Shown: positions 7,623-16,934 of the stretch, piece by piece
Layout: every line of letters begins with the position of its first letter
Position numbering within the stretch: position 1 is the stretch's first letter
Assembly: GCA_043755595.1 (NCBI GenBank)
Contig: JAYUSQ010000206.1
Span: forward strand, 1 to 64,000
Direction of reading: 5' to 3'
Length of the DNA: 64,000 nt
From: VFZP01 sp043755595
GTDB taxonomy: Bacteria; Acidobacteriota; Terriglobia; Bryobacterales; Bryobacteraceae
Position numbers and translations under genes: made by a program
The notes under the pieces: model-generated
Seen by the model: the letters and a program-made list of their open reading frames with translations, nothing else
What the model was told of the DNA's origin: nothing
Databases searched by the model: none

Positions 7623-9472
7623 CGTTTCGCCCAAAGGAACAAGGTTAGCAGGCCCCATAGATGGTACCCGGCGTTAACTCGGCGGGCGAAGTGGTCATCC
7701 ATCAATTGGCGAACCGCGGGCCACGCAAATGGCAAGCCGGATTCGCGCACCGCACGCTCGGTAACAGTGTCGAGCAAGAGCGGCTTGAGCCGGTTACGAA
7801 ACCAGTCATGCGCGGGTATGTCGAAGCCCTCTTTACTGCGCGATGTCACGGCAGGCGGAAGCTTGGGCCGCATCAATTCGCGCAGGAGAAACTTCAGATT
7901 TCCCCTGCGGACCTTGAGGTTCTCCGGTAAGGTAGCGGCGAATTCGGCGATGCGATGATCGAGGAACGGCGGGCGCACTTCGAGCGAGTGAGCCATCGAC
8001 ATACGGTCGCACTTGTAGAGGATGTCTTCCACAAGATAAAGCCGCTGATCGAGAGCAAGGAACCGGTTCAATTCTCCGGCGTCCGCTGACAAGTCGCGAA
8101 AGAGGTCAGCCGGATTAGGCGGATTCGAAAGGCCTAACAAGGCGCGCTTCTGTGAGTGTGAGCAGACGCCATTCCAGAACATATGCGCCTCGATCGGCTC
8201 CAGGAGCGAGCCCTCGAGAAACCGCTTGACCTTGTACTCGAAGCCGATCTTCTCATCCGAAACCGGAAGCAGACCACGGGCGGCGGACAGCGCGGCGCGC
8301 CGAAGCGAAACGGGGAAGAGCCGCAGCCACCGCGCATAGGCGTCGGCCTGATATGTCTTGTAGCCGCCGAACAATTCGTCGGCGCCCTCGCCGCTGAGCG
8401 CAACCGTCACGTGGCGCCGGGTCATGCCCGATAAGAACCACACCGGAAGAGCGCCGGCATCGGCCGATGGTTCGTCGGCGAAATACGCCATGCTCTCAAT
8501 GGCCGAAGCGAGGTCGAGATCCGGTGAAAGATCCAGTTCCCGGTGATCGGTGTCGTAGGCTCGCGCCACCTCGCGAAAGTACGGCGACTCGTCGAAACTC
8601 CTACCCTGAAAGGAAACGGAGAATGTCTGCAAGCGCCCGGGAAAATGTTTCGTCGCGTAGTGAGCGATCGTCGACGAATCGACACCGCCGGAAAGCCAGA
8701 TGCCGAGCGGCACATCGGAGACCAGATGTTCCCGCACCGCGCGATCCAGCAGGAAATCCAGTTCCCGTTTGGCGTCCTCCAGTTTCAGCCCGTGATTTGT
8801 TTTAAACGTAATCTGCCAAAAACGTTCGCTACGCTCATGGCCCTCTTTCCACTCCAACCACGACCCCGGCTCCAACTTCCGAATCCCGGCCATCATGGTG
8901 AACGGATGCGGGATGTAGTTAAGCGACAGGAAGTAGCTCAGGGCCGCCGGATCGATTTCGCGGTCGACCGCCGGGTGCGCGAGGATCGCTTTGAGTTCGG
9001 AGCCGAAATGGAGATCGCGTCCGCGCCGCGCCAGGTACAAAGGCTTGATTCCCATACGGTCACGCGCCAGGACCAAGCGGCGGGTCGATTCGGTCCAGAA
9101 GGCCACGGCGAACATCCCATGAAGACGCGCGAACGCTTCGATGTCCCACTGCAGGAACGCCTTCAAGACGACTTCCGTGTCACCGCCGGATTCGAAGCGA
9201 TGTCCGAGCGATTCGAGTTGAGCTCGCAAGTCGCGAAAGTTGTAGATCTCGCCATTGAACACGATGACCGTGTCCCGGTCTGGCGAGTAGAGCGGTTGAT
9301 CGCCTCCGGCGAGGTCCAGAATCTTTAGGCGGACCGCGGCGAGCGACGCTGCCAAGCCATGATGCGAACCCTGCTGATCGGGCCCCCGCTGGCGTATGGA
9401 TTCACGGGCCGCTAGTAGAATCGCGGGGTCGGGCCGCGAATTTAAGTGAGTAAAGCCGGCAATGCCGCACAT
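7565..9472 (-). CDS. asnB: Asparagine synthase (glutamine-hydrolysing) family amidotransferase
   Basis: 635 residues with both AsnB domains. The Ntn glutaminase starts MCGIAGF with catalytic Cys2 and continues with RQRGPDQQG and FNGEIYNFRDLR. The synthetase domain has the PP-loop SGGVDSSTIAHY and later SGEGADELFGGY. It would use glutamine nitrogen to amidate a carboxylate through an adenylate. In this run it lies upstream of ddl and murF. AsnB homologues in Bacillus, Corynebacterium (LtsA) and Lactobacillus amidate meso-diaminopimelate in peptidoglycan precursors, so that role is as credible here as free asparagine synthesis. It overlaps the glycosyltransferase downstream. Confidence 0.88.
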   Translation of the reverse strand: MCGIAGFTHLNSRPDPAILLAARESIRQRGPDQQGSHHGLAASLAAVRLKILDLAGGDQPLYSPDRDTVIVFNGEIYNFRDLRAQLESLGHRFESGGDTEVVLKAFLQWDIEAFARLHGMFAVAFWTESTRRLVLARDRMGIKPLYLARRGRDLHFGSELKAILAHPAVDREIDPAALSYFLSLNYIPHPFTMMAGIRKLEPGSWLEWKEGHERSERFWQITFKTNHGLKLEDAKRELDFLLDRAVREHLVSDVPLGIWLSGGVDSSTIAHYATKHFPGRLQTFSVSFQGRSFDESPYFREVARAYDTDHRELDLSPDLDLASAIESMAYFADEPSADAGALPVWFLSGMTRRHVTVALSGEGADELFGGYKTYQADAYARWLRLFPVSLRRAALSAARGLLPVSDEKIGFEYKVKRFLEGSLLEPIEAHMFWNGVCSHSQKRALLGLSNPPNPADLFRDLSADAGELNRFLALDQRLYLVEDILYKCDRMSMAHSLEVRPPFLDHRIAEFAATLPENLKVRRGNLKFLLRELMRPKLPPAVTSRSKEGFDIPAHDWFRNRLKPLLLDTVTERAVRESGLPFAWPAVRQLMDDHFARRVNAGYHLWGLLTLFLWAKRWGPSAPGLGAISTTATTN

Positions 9473-9485
9473 CGGTGCGAGCGCG

Positions 9486-9794
9486 TCAGATGGCGTTCGG
9501 GTCGACCACGAGTTGGTTGTCGACCGACTTAACGCCCTTCACTTTTTTCGCGAGCTTCTCGGCTTTCTGCCGCGCGCGCTCGGTGCGCACTTTGCCTTTG
9601 ATCGATACGACGCCATCTTTGGCATCCACCGTGAGCGCGCCGCCATTGACCGCGGGGTCTTTGGTGAGTTGCAGCCGCACTTGGTCAACCAAGGCATCGT
9701 CGCTGTTGGCCGGCTTTTTTTGCGCAATGGCGGGCGCGATCCACAAGGTAAAAGCCATCAGGTAAGCGGCGAGAAGACGTTTCACGAAGTTCAT
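9486..9794 (-). CDS. Exported BON-domain protein
   Basis: 102 residues. A signal peptide covers roughly residues 1-25 (hydrophobic core ending APAIAQ). One BON domain fills the rest: DDALVDQVRLQLTKDPAV, then LTVDAKDGVVSIKGKV, then VKGVKSVDNQLVV. BON domains are thought to bind phospholipid and are found in periplasmic proteins such as OsmY. The ATG overlaps the stop of era by ATGA, and asnB follows 13 bases downstream, so it is part of the long leftward operon. A stress or envelope role is an inference. Confidence 0.85.
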   Translation of the reverse strand: MNFVKRLLAAYLMAFTLWIAPAIAQKKPANSDDALVDQVRLQLTKDPAVNGGALTVDAKDGVVSIKGKVRTERARQKAEKLAKKVKGVKSVDNQLVVDPNAI

Positions 9795-10795
9795 CCTTCT
9801 TGTTTTGGCTCCAGCATTTCGGGTGTGACGCCCATGTTATATCGCCAGTCTAACTCATTCAGAAACGCCGGATTGTCGCGCCAGCCTTCCTGGACCTTCA
9901 CGAAGAGTTCGAGGAAAACCTTCTTGCCGAACAGCTTCTCAATCTCCTGGCGGGCCGCCGTGCCAATCTGCTTGAGCTGCGCGCCGCCATGTCCGATGAT
10001 GATGCGCTTCTGGCCGTCGCGCTCGACATAAACGATGGCGTTGATCCGCAGCAGCCGCGGAGTGTCTTCCCACTTTTCGACCACGACGGCGACCGCGTGC
10101 GGCAGTTCCTGGCGCGTCTGGTGGAGCACATGTTCGCGCACAATCTCCGATGCAATGTGCCGCTCCGGTTGATCGGTGATGAAGTCGCCGGGGAAGTAAC
10201 GCGGTCCCTCGGGCAGCAACCTCACGATCTCGGCCTTCAGCAGATCGAGTCCCTCGCCAGTGAGCGCCGATACCGGCACGGTCTGGGCGAATTGCGCTGC
10301 CTTGTGATAGACATCGATCAGCGGAAGCAAGGCGTTCTTGTTGGGAACGCGGTCGATCTTGTTGAGGAGTAGAAATTTCGGAGCTCGTTGCGTGGCCAGT
10401 AATTCCAAGGCCGCGAGATCGGCTGGATTGATGTTCTGCGTGGCATCCACCATCCACAGGAGCAAATCGCGCTCGGCCAGCGATTCATGCACGGATTCCA
10501 TCATCCGCTTGTGGATCAGCTTTTCGGCCGTGTGAACGCCCGGCGTGTCAAGGAAAACGATCTGCGCCTTCGGCATGGTCAGCACCGCTTGCACCGACGA
10601 GCGCGTAGTCTGAGGTTTGCTCGAAACGATCGCCACCTTTTGGCCGACCAGCGCGTTGACCAAGGTCGACTTGCCGGCATTGGGCCGCCCCAGGACGGTT
10701 ACGAAGCCCGAAACATGTTTGGTCTTCTTTGTCTTTGGCTGTTTAGGAGGCTTCGCCTCGGCGGCGGATGGGCTTTCAGGCTTGTTGGCTTTCAC
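9791..10795 (-). CDS. era: GTPase Era
   Basis: About 334 residues. The G domain shows GRPNAGKST (G1), the switch region SSKPQTTRSSVQAVL, DTPGVH (G3), NKIDRVPNK (G4) and SALTGEG (G5). The C-terminal KH domain includes IIIGHGGAQLKQIG, which binds the 3' end of 16S rRNA in Era. Era assists late 30S assembly. A GTG at 10795 is chosen because residues upstream of it lie inside the corC-like gene and have no Era-like character; the overlap is then 20 bases. A Lys/Pro/Ala-rich stretch of about 25 residues precedes the G domain. The neighbours phoH, ybeY and corC form a widely conserved order. Confidence 0.95.
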   Translation of the reverse strand: MKANKPESPSAAEAKPPKQPKTKKTKHVSGFVTVLGRPNAGKSTLVNALVGQKVAIVSSKPQTTRSSVQAVLTMPKAQIVFLDTPGVHTAEKLIHKRMMESVHESLAERDLLLWMVDATQNINPADLAALELLATQRAPKFLLLNKIDRVPNKNALLPLIDVYHKAAQFAQTVPVSALTGEGLDLLKAEIVRLLPEGPRYFPGDFITDQPERHIASEIVREHVLHQTRQELPHAVAVVVEKWEDTPRLLRINAIVYVERDGQKRIIIGHGGAQLKQIGTAARQEIEKLFGKKVFLELFVKVQEGWRDNPAFLNELDWRYNMGVTPEMLEPKQEG

Positions 10796-12083
10796 GATCG
10801 TCCGTTTCCACCGTGGAGGCGCGCGCCAGCCGCACTTGCGCCACTCGCCGGTTGTCCGAGGATAGCACTTCAATCCGCAGTTCATCGCGTTCAACGGATT
10901 CACCCGCCTGCGGCACCCGGCCCAGCCATTCCGTCACGAGGCCGCCGATCGTAGTGGACTCTGTGCCATCCTCCGGCCGGAACTGGAAGAGCTCGGCGAG
11001 GTGATCCAGATCGAAATTGCCCGAGACGATGTAGGATCCATCGGGCTGTTGCGCGACGTCGCGATTCGGATCGTGTTCATCGCTGATCTCGCCGACGATT
11101 TCTTCCACCAAGTCTTCCATCGTGGCCAGCCCGGCGGTGTTGCCGTACTCATCCACTACCAGCACCATGTGGACGCCCTCTTTCTGCATCAAGCGCAAGA
11201 GGTCATCGACTGGCTTGGTTTCCGGAACGCCCGTGATTTCCCGGCGAATTTCCTTCACCTTGCGAACGGCGCGTTCGGCCGAGTCCATCTCCATCATGTC
11301 GCGCACATGGACGAAACCGCTCACGTCGTCGAGCGAGCCACGATAGGTCAGGATGCGCGAATATTGCTCGCGGACCACCAATTTATGCAGGTCTTCCAGG
11401 GTTGAGCTCTCGTCGATCGCCACGACATTAGGCCGCGGCGTCATCACCTGCCGGACAGTCTTGTCGCCGAATTCCACCACGGACTGGATCAGCCTCCGGT
11501 CTTCTTCCTCGATGAGTCCTTCTTCGGCGCCCGCCGTGATGAGCGCTTCGATTTCCTGGCTCTGCGTCGTGGCCTTTTCCTCTTCGGGTTCGTCAGCCGA
11601 GCTCAGGTCCGCCAGCGAACGCATGAACTTCAACAACGCGAGCAGTGGGCGGCTGGCGAGCGCGATCAGCGCAAGCAGGGGATAGAGCCGCATGAGCCAT
11701 CGGCCCGAAGTGCGACGGTAGAACAATTGCGGGAGCAGGTGCGCGACGAAGAGCACCAGGAGGGCGGAAAGAACGGTCGCCTCAATCAGAGAACGCCAAA
11801 GAGGTTGGGCGGGCAGGCGTAGCGTTGGATCTCCATGTTCGATGGCGGCAAACACCAAGATCGCCAACGTCGTCATGAGCACGTGCTTCACGAGCGAGAA
11901 GGCCAGCGCGCCTTCTTCCAACTTCAATCGGAGCCGCTCCTCCAGCGTCTCTTTGAAAAATGTCAGGGCGGGTTGCTCACGCGCACGCAAGCGGAGAGCT
12001 TCGATGTAGAGCCACTGCACAAAGCAGATGGGAATCAGCAGCATGGCCGAAACGAAGGCGAGGACGAATAGGAGCGTGGTCAC
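10776..12083 (-). CDS. CorC/HlyC-type membrane protein with CBS domains
   Basis: 435 residues. The N-terminal third is hydrophobic and resembles the CNNM/DUF21 membrane module, although it is weakly conserved. Then follow TVRQVMTPRPNVVAID and a pair of CBS domains (SRILTYRG, DVSGFVHVRDM, MVLVVDEYGNTAG, MEDLVEEIVGEISDEHD), and a C-terminal CorC/HlyC domain (GSYIVSGNFDLDHLAELF). Relatives take part in magnesium or cobalt transport and its regulation; the name hemolysin is historical. It lies between ybeY and era and overlaps ybeY by ATGA. Confidence 0.85.
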   Translation of the reverse strand: MTTLLFVLAFVSAMLLIPICFVQWLYIEALRLRAREQPALTFFKETLEERLRLKLEEGALAFSLVKHVLMTTLAILVFAAIEHGDPTLRLPAQPLWRSLIEATVLSALLVLFVAHLLPQLFYRRTSGRWLMRLYPLLALIALASRPLLALLKFMRSLADLSSADEPEEEKATTQSQEIEALITAGAEEGLIEEEDRRLIQSVVEFGDKTVRQVMTPRPNVVAIDESSTLEDLHKLVVREQYSRILTYRGSLDDVSGFVHVRDMMEMDSAERAVRKVKEIRREITGVPETKPVDDLLRLMQKEGVHMVLVVDEYGNTAGLATMEDLVEEIVGEISDEHDPNRDVAQQPDGSYIVSGNFDLDHLAELFQFRPEDGTESTTIGGLVTEWLGRVPQAGESVERDELRIEVLSSDNRRVAQVRLARASTVETDDRESQQA

Positions 12084-12553
12084 GCTATCACCCGTTCAAT
12101 GACGCCGGCGGGCAGGCCAAGTTTTTTCCGCCACGCCAATTCGAGGCGGGCCATTTCGCCGGAATCCGTCTCGTGGTCCAGTCCTGAGAGATGCAGCACG
12201 CCATGCAGCATTAGGATGCGGATTTCATCGCCGAGGCGATGGCCGAATTCTTTGGCTTGAGCGCGTGCGTGGTCGAGTGAGATCGCGAGGTCGCCGGCGG
12301 ACCGTTCTCCATCAATCGCCGCTCCGCTCATGGCCGAAGGGAACGAGAGAACGTCAGTCGCCTTGTTTTTGTTTCGAAATTGCCGGTTCAATTTCTGCAG
12401 TTCAGCATCGTCCGTGAGCAGGCAATTGAACGGGCGGCCACCGGTGACACGGCGTTGCAGCGTAGCGGCGAAAGCTACGAGATCGGTGCGGCCCGAGACG
12501 CGAAGTCCCGCGCGGACGATTAAACTCGGAGGTTCGGAGGCGGCAGAACGCAT
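12080..12553 (-). CDS. ybeY: Endoribonuclease YbeY
   Basis: 157 residues with the defining zinc motif HGVLHLSGLDHETDSGE near the C-terminus, plus LNRQFRNKNKATDVLSFP in the middle. YbeY acts in 16S rRNA 3' maturation and 70S quality control. The start follows the phoH stop by six bases and the stop overlaps the corC-like gene by ATGA. Together with phoH and era this is the usual RNA-processing and ribosome-assembly neighbourhood. Confidence 0.95.
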   Translation of the reverse strand: MRSAASEPPSLIVRAGLRVSGRTDLVAFAATLQRRVTGGRPFNCLLTDDAELQKLNRQFRNKNKATDVLSFPSAMSGAAIDGERSAGDLAISLDHARAQAKEFGHRLGDEIRILMLHGVLHLSGLDHETDSGEMARLELAWRKKLGLPAGVIERVIA

Positions 12554-12559
12554 GGCGGT

Positions 12560-13546
12560 TCAGGCCCCGCCGTCGCTCAATTTGAGCGGCAACTGGCGGT
12601 TTTGCAATTCGGTGTGACGCTCGTAGGCTCTTACTATTTTCTGCACTAACGAATGACGCACCACGTCACGCTCGTCGAAATGCACGAAGCGAATCTCGTC
12701 GATGCCGGCCAGCACTTCGATCGCGTTACTCAGTCCGCTTTTTCGTCCGATGGGAAGATCGGTCTGCGTGATGTCTCCGGTGACAACCATACGGGAATTG
12801 AAGCCTTGCCGCGTGAGCACCATCTTCATCTGCTCAGGGGTGGTGTTCTGAGCTTCATCGAGAATGACGAAGGCGTCGTTCAGCGTCCGGCCGCGCATGA
12901 ATGCGATCGGTGCGACTTCGATGATGTTGCGCTCCATGAATTTTTCGACCTTCTCGCCTTCCAGCATCTCGAACAGCGCATCGTAGAGAGGACGAAGATA
13001 CGGGTCGACCTTCTCCTGGAGAGTGCCCGGCAGGAAGCCTATTTTTTCGCCGGCTTCCACTGCGGGCCGAGTGAGAATGATGCGCGAAACCCGCTTGTTC
13101 AGAAGGGCCGCGACGGCCATCGCCACCGCGAGATAGGTTTTGCCCGTGCCAGCCGGACCGATGCCGAAGACCAGATCGTGCTTGTCGAGCGCATCCAGGT
13201 ACCGCCGTTGATTGAGCGTTTTCGGCGTGACGGTTTTCTTGCCAAACGTTCGCTGACGGCCGCTCTCGACCAACTCACGCAGAGTGATGGATGAATCGGT
13301 GGTGACCACGCGCAGGCAATCGATCAGGTCGCCATTCGAAAAGACATGGCCCCCGGCGATCAGCGCGGCGTAGTCAGTCAGGATCGATTCGGCTCGGGCG
13401 ACGGCTTCGCCGGTTCCTTCGATTTCGAGTGAATCCTGACGTACCTGAATCCCCACGCTCAGGTTCTTCTCAATGAGGCGGATATTTTCGTCCCGGGTTC
13501 CGAAGAGCGGTTCGATACCACGGCTAATGCGCACGCTTTGTTTCAT
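12560..13546 (-). CDS. phoH: PhoH family ATPase
   Basis: 328 residues. An N-terminal KH-like part (residues ~15-75) precedes the PhoH ATPase with Walker A GPAGTGKTYLA, TRPAVEAGEKIGFLPG, Walker B FVILDEAQNTTPEQMK and the sensor VVTGDITQTDLP. This is the PhoL/YbeZ form that is typically linked to ybeY and implicated in RNA metabolism. It is the first gene of the leftward run ending at 2277. The roughly 140 bases upstream up to 13687 show no gene and are the likely promoter region. Confidence 0.93.
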   Translation of the reverse strand: MKQSVRISRGIEPLFGTRDENIRLIEKNLSVGIQVRQDSLEIEGTGEAVARAESILTDYAALIAGGHVFSNGDLIDCLRVVTTDSSITLRELVESGRQRTFGKKTVTPKTLNQRRYLDALDKHDLVFGIGPAGTGKTYLAVAMAVAALLNKRVSRIILTRPAVEAGEKIGFLPGTLQEKVDPYLRPLYDALFEMLEGEKVEKFMERNIIEVAPIAFMRGRTLNDAFVILDEAQNTTPEQMKMVLTRQGFNSRMVVTGDITQTDLPIGRKSGLSNAIEVLAGIDEIRFVHFDERDVVRHSLVQKIVRAYERHTELQNRQLPLKLSDGGA

Positions 13547-13687
13547 CGAATCGCCAATGACGGATAAAAAGAGATCATGAAGGGAAGGAAAAGGGAGTCG
13601 CGGATGCGAGGAGTTTGAAGCCGATGCCGATCCGCTGTGCGGAAGAAGACAACATCAATCCAAAATTATACCAAAGGATTCGAACAA

Positions 13688-14806
13688 TTATTGCCGCCCT
13701 GCCTGCCGGCGGGCTGCCGCCAGCAGACGGACAGCGGTGTTGGCGACTGTTTCTCCCGAGCCGGCCGCGGTGCGAACTTCAGATTCTGTGTCGCCTGCCG
13801 AATATCCTTTGCGATTGGGAAGGAGGCCGGCCGATCCGTTGGCGAAGCCTACGAGAAGCGTACCGTGAAACGGTGAGGCCTTCCGGATCGCCGAGCCTAA
13901 CTCCGTCCAAAGTTCGCCTGGCAGGCCAACCCAAGCCAGCGCGCCGCCAAGCGCAATCACCTGCACTTCCGCTTCAACCGGCGGCGCTTTGCGACGCGAA
14001 GGGAGCTTTACTACTTCGCGTGCGAAACCAAGTTTGGGCGAGTCGACGCGGACCGAGCGCGCCACCGCTTTGACCGTTTCACCGGCGATGATTGAACCAA
14101 CGCGGCGCGCCTCGACGCCAGGCGGATATGGCGCCAATTGGCTACGCACGTCAATGTTTGAAACATTTCCGCCTGTGCCCGGGGACCACAGCGTCAGAAG
14201 GTCCGCGCCGTAGACTTTGCCCAGCGTTCGCCCAATCGGGGCCAGATAGTCGAGCGCGTCGCTGTGCAGCGAGAAGCTTCCATAAATTGCGATCGCGCCT
14301 CCAGCCGCCGTTTCAAACAGAGCGATCGTCAGATCGGGATCGGCTTCGCCCGCAGGTTGCACGATGGCTGGATTCAGCCGGCCAGGGTTGGCGCGCACCG
14401 TGCCGTCCTTCATGAGGAAGCGATTGTAGAAACCGATAGCGTCGTCTTTGCCCGCGCCTGCCCAGACCGACGCAGGTTGCAGCGTAGCGAGCGCCTTGCG
14501 GACCGCTTCGGAGATTCGCGCCGGTGCGATCGAGGTACGAGCGGTGCGCACCCCGGTCGCCGAGATCATCACATTGGCTTCGGGAATGGCTGATTGTTCG
14601 GCGATCTGTTTGCGTGCGGTGAGGACGGTCGTCTCATCGACCATAAGCAGGTCGCAGATGACGAGCGCGGCGCGGGTGGCCCCATCGTCAAGCACGAGCG
14701 CTTTCACGGCGAAGTCATCGACAGAGGCTCGGCCTACGCGAAACTCCGCCGCTGCCGCCAACCCGGCGGACAGCAGGAACACGGCGATGCGGATGATATT
14801 GGGCAT
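13688..14806 (-). CDS. Neutral/alkaline ceramidase-like exported protein
   Basis: 372 residues with a signal peptide (hydrophobic residues 4-19, ending AAAA). The order of segments fits the neutral ceramidase-like family: FRVGRASVD at the mature start, ALVICDLLMVDET, SPGTGGNVSNIDVR, LGGALAWVGLPGELWTELG and LLVGFANGSAGLLPNRKGY. True ceramidases are longer and carry zinc-binding histidines and a catalytic Ser in NxGDVSPN. Here that site reads GTGGNVSN, so hydrolase activity on ceramide is uncertain. It lies three bases after the S46 peptidase gene and is probably co-transcribed with it. Confidence 0.7.
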   Translation of the reverse strand: MPNIIRIAVFLLSAGLAAAAEFRVGRASVDDFAVKALVLDDGATRAALVICDLLMVDETTVLTARKQIAEQSAIPEANVMISATGVRTARTSIAPARISEAVRKALATLQPASVWAGAGKDDAIGFYNRFLMKDGTVRANPGRLNPAIVQPAGEADPDLTIALFETAAGGAIAIYGSFSLHSDALDYLAPIGRTLGKVYGADLLTLWSPGTGGNVSNIDVRSQLAPYPPGVEARRVGSIIAGETVKAVARSVRVDSPKLGFAREVVKLPSRRKAPPVEAEVQVIALGGALAWVGLPGELWTELGSAIRKASPFHGTLLVGFANGSAGLLPNRKGYSAGDTESEVRTAAGSGETVANTAVRLLAAARRQAGRQ

Positions 14807-14809
14807 AGC

Positions 14810-16876
14810 CTACTTGGATGAAACGCCCAGTTCGACAAGCAGACGGCGCGCGCCATACACAGAGCGCAGCGCTTCCACGATTCCCTGCGACGCGACATGT
14901 ACGCTCCGTTCGCGCTCCTCGCGATAGACGAACCGATTGGGCAGGCCTTCAAGATTGCCATCGAAGAGGATGCCAACCACCTCGCCTTTGGTGTTGACGC
15001 TGGGGCTGCCGGAGTTGCCGCCATGCGTGTCTGTGGTCGTGACGTAGTTATACGGTGTCGCCAGCTTGAGTGAATTCTTCTTGGCGAGCCAGCGAGGCGG
15101 AAGGGCGAAAGGGTCAACGCCAGTGGCGCGCGGATACATTCCGGCGAAATCGGTGGCCCATGGCACAGGCTTTCCGTTTACGTCCTTGTAGCCCTTGGCT
15201 GGACCGTAGGAGACGCGGAAAGTGAAGGTGGCGTCGGGATAGTCGTCGGTTCCGAATTTGGCGAAGCGCACTTGGGCGATGCTGGCCGCAGCCTGCGTGA
15301 TAGTCGCTTCCACGCCATCTTCGTAACGCTTGCGCAGTTCGCGCGCTTCGGGATCAAGCAGGCGGATCAGGCGGAGCATACTGTCATCGGACTGCGCGAT
15401 GGCCGCCGGCTCTCCCGTTGCGAGACGCTTGCGCTCGGCGGCGGACGTGAGTTTGCTGGAGTTCACATAAGCGGCGGCCGCCTCGGCGGGAGGGCGGCCT
15501 GCGAGTACTTGCTTGACGATTGGGTCCGCGGAACCGAACTGGCGTTCGAGTGACGTGAAGTAGCTGGCGAGCACGGCGATCTCATGAGAGATCGTGAACG
15601 GTAGCTCGCTGAAGAGAGTTTGCTCCATTGAGGGCAGAGCCGGGTCGACATAATCACGGATGCGCTCACCGTTTGGTTTGGCTTTCTCTTGTGTGTATCG
15701 CCAGAGATGCCTGGTGATGCCGAACAAGTCCGAGCCACGGCCCGCGTTGGATTCAAGAAGCCAGTAGCGTTTGTAGAATGTAGCGTAGGAACGGTAGGCT
15801 ACGGCCACTCGATCCCAGACAGCCGCCGACGCCGGATCACTCGCAGCCGCGGCCCGGAGCGTTTTTTCTTCGTCGCGTTTGCGCGCCATCAAGTCGGGTT
15901 CGCGCAGTCCGCTGAGAAAACCGGTAAAGGCCTTGAAGCTATTTCGTTGCGACATCAGGTTGTCGACCGAAGCGCGGGCTTCGTCAGGGCCGCGGGCTCC
16001 ATACTGCTTTAACGCGGCAATCAGGCGATCGAGCTGCTCAAGGATAAATGGGTAGGAAATATCACGGCTGAATTCCAGTTCCGATTGCGTCGCAAGCCGG
16101 CCGGTGGAACCCGGATTGCCTGCGACGAATTGCAGTTCGCCTTCGCGAGCGCCGGTCTTGCTCCAGACGAAATGGTTCGGGGTGCGTGCGGGCTGCCCGT
16201 TTTCATACGCGCGCAGAAACGTGAAGTCGAGACAATAGCGCGGGTACATGAAGTTGTCGGGATCGCCACCGAAAGCGGCGACCGCATTTTCGGGCGCGAA
16301 GACCAGGCGGATGTCGGTGTACTTGCGATAGCGGTAGAGATGATAAAGGCCGCCTGAGTAGAGCGTGACGACGTCGCAGCGTTCGCCGGCGAATTTCGCG
16401 GCGCACCGCTTTTCGATCTCCGTCATGGCCGCCTTGCGCTTTTGATTGGCTTCGACGGCTGGACCCTGCGAGGCGTCGCGCACTTTGGCGGTGACGTCTT
16501 CGATCGCGAGCAACACGTTAAGTTCAAGGTCTGGGCAGGCGCGCTCGTCTTTTTGTTCGGCAGCCCAGAAGCCATTCTTCATGAGGTCCGACTGCGGTGT
16601 GGTCAGTTGTTGGATGCATTCGCTGGCGACGTGATGATTGGTGAAAATCAGTCCGCGCGGCGAGACGAAAGATCCGGACCCCCCATTGTTGAGCCGCACC
16701 GAAGCCAAGCGAAGGCGTTCGAGGAAAGCGCCGGTGACGTTGAAGCGATACCGGTCCATCACGCGCTTCTTGGGGAACTGATTGACTAGCCAAATGCCGT
16801 CGTCCGTCCACGCTGGCCAGGCGGTGGCGATTGTCACCAGGCACAGGTTGAAAAATGGCCTTTTAAAGTTTGTCAC
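14810..16876 (-). CDS. S46 family dipeptidyl-peptidase, DPP7-like
   Basis: 688 residues starting at a GTG, with a signal peptide (core LCLVTIATAWPAWT) followed by DDGIWLVNQFP, the usual mature start of S46 peptidases. The chymotrypsin-like catalytic parts are FTNHHVASE (His) and THGGNSGSPSVN (Ser), separated by the large helical insertion typical of DPP7/DPP11. Just after the serine the sequence reads ILFDGN. As I recall, Gly at this S1 position marks DPP7 and Arg marks DPP11, so hydrophobic P1 preference is expected. The enzyme would release dipeptides from peptides in the periplasm or outside. Confidence 0.88.
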   Translation of the reverse strand: MTNFKRPFFNLCLVTIATAWPAWTDDGIWLVNQFPKKRVMDRYRFNVTGAFLERLRLASVRLNNGGSGSFVSPRGLIFTNHHVASECIQQLTTPQSDLMKNGFWAAEQKDERACPDLELNVLLAIEDVTAKVRDASQGPAVEANQKRKAAMTEIEKRCAAKFAGERCDVVTLYSGGLYHLYRYRKYTDIRLVFAPENAVAAFGGDPDNFMYPRYCLDFTFLRAYENGQPARTPNHFVWSKTGAREGELQFVAGNPGSTGRLATQSELEFSRDISYPFILEQLDRLIAALKQYGARGPDEARASVDNLMSQRNSFKAFTGFLSGLREPDLMARKRDEEKTLRAAAASDPASAAVWDRVAVAYRSYATFYKRYWLLESNAGRGSDLFGITRHLWRYTQEKAKPNGERIRDYVDPALPSMEQTLFSELPFTISHEIAVLASYFTSLERQFGSADPIVKQVLAGRPPAEAAAAYVNSSKLTSAAERKRLATGEPAAIAQSDDSMLRLIRLLDPEARELRKRYEDGVEATITQAAASIAQVRFAKFGTDDYPDATFTFRVSYGPAKGYKDVNGKPVPWATDFAGMYPRATGVDPFALPPRWLAKKNSLKLATPYNYVTTTDTHGGNSGSPSVNTKGEVVGILFDGNLEGLPNRFVYREERERSVHVASQGIVEALRSVYGARRLLVELGVSSK

Positions 16877-16934
16877 AAACTACTCATTATCCGGCAGCGA
16901 AGGACAGGTTGTGAGTCGCGCCATAATCGAGTGT

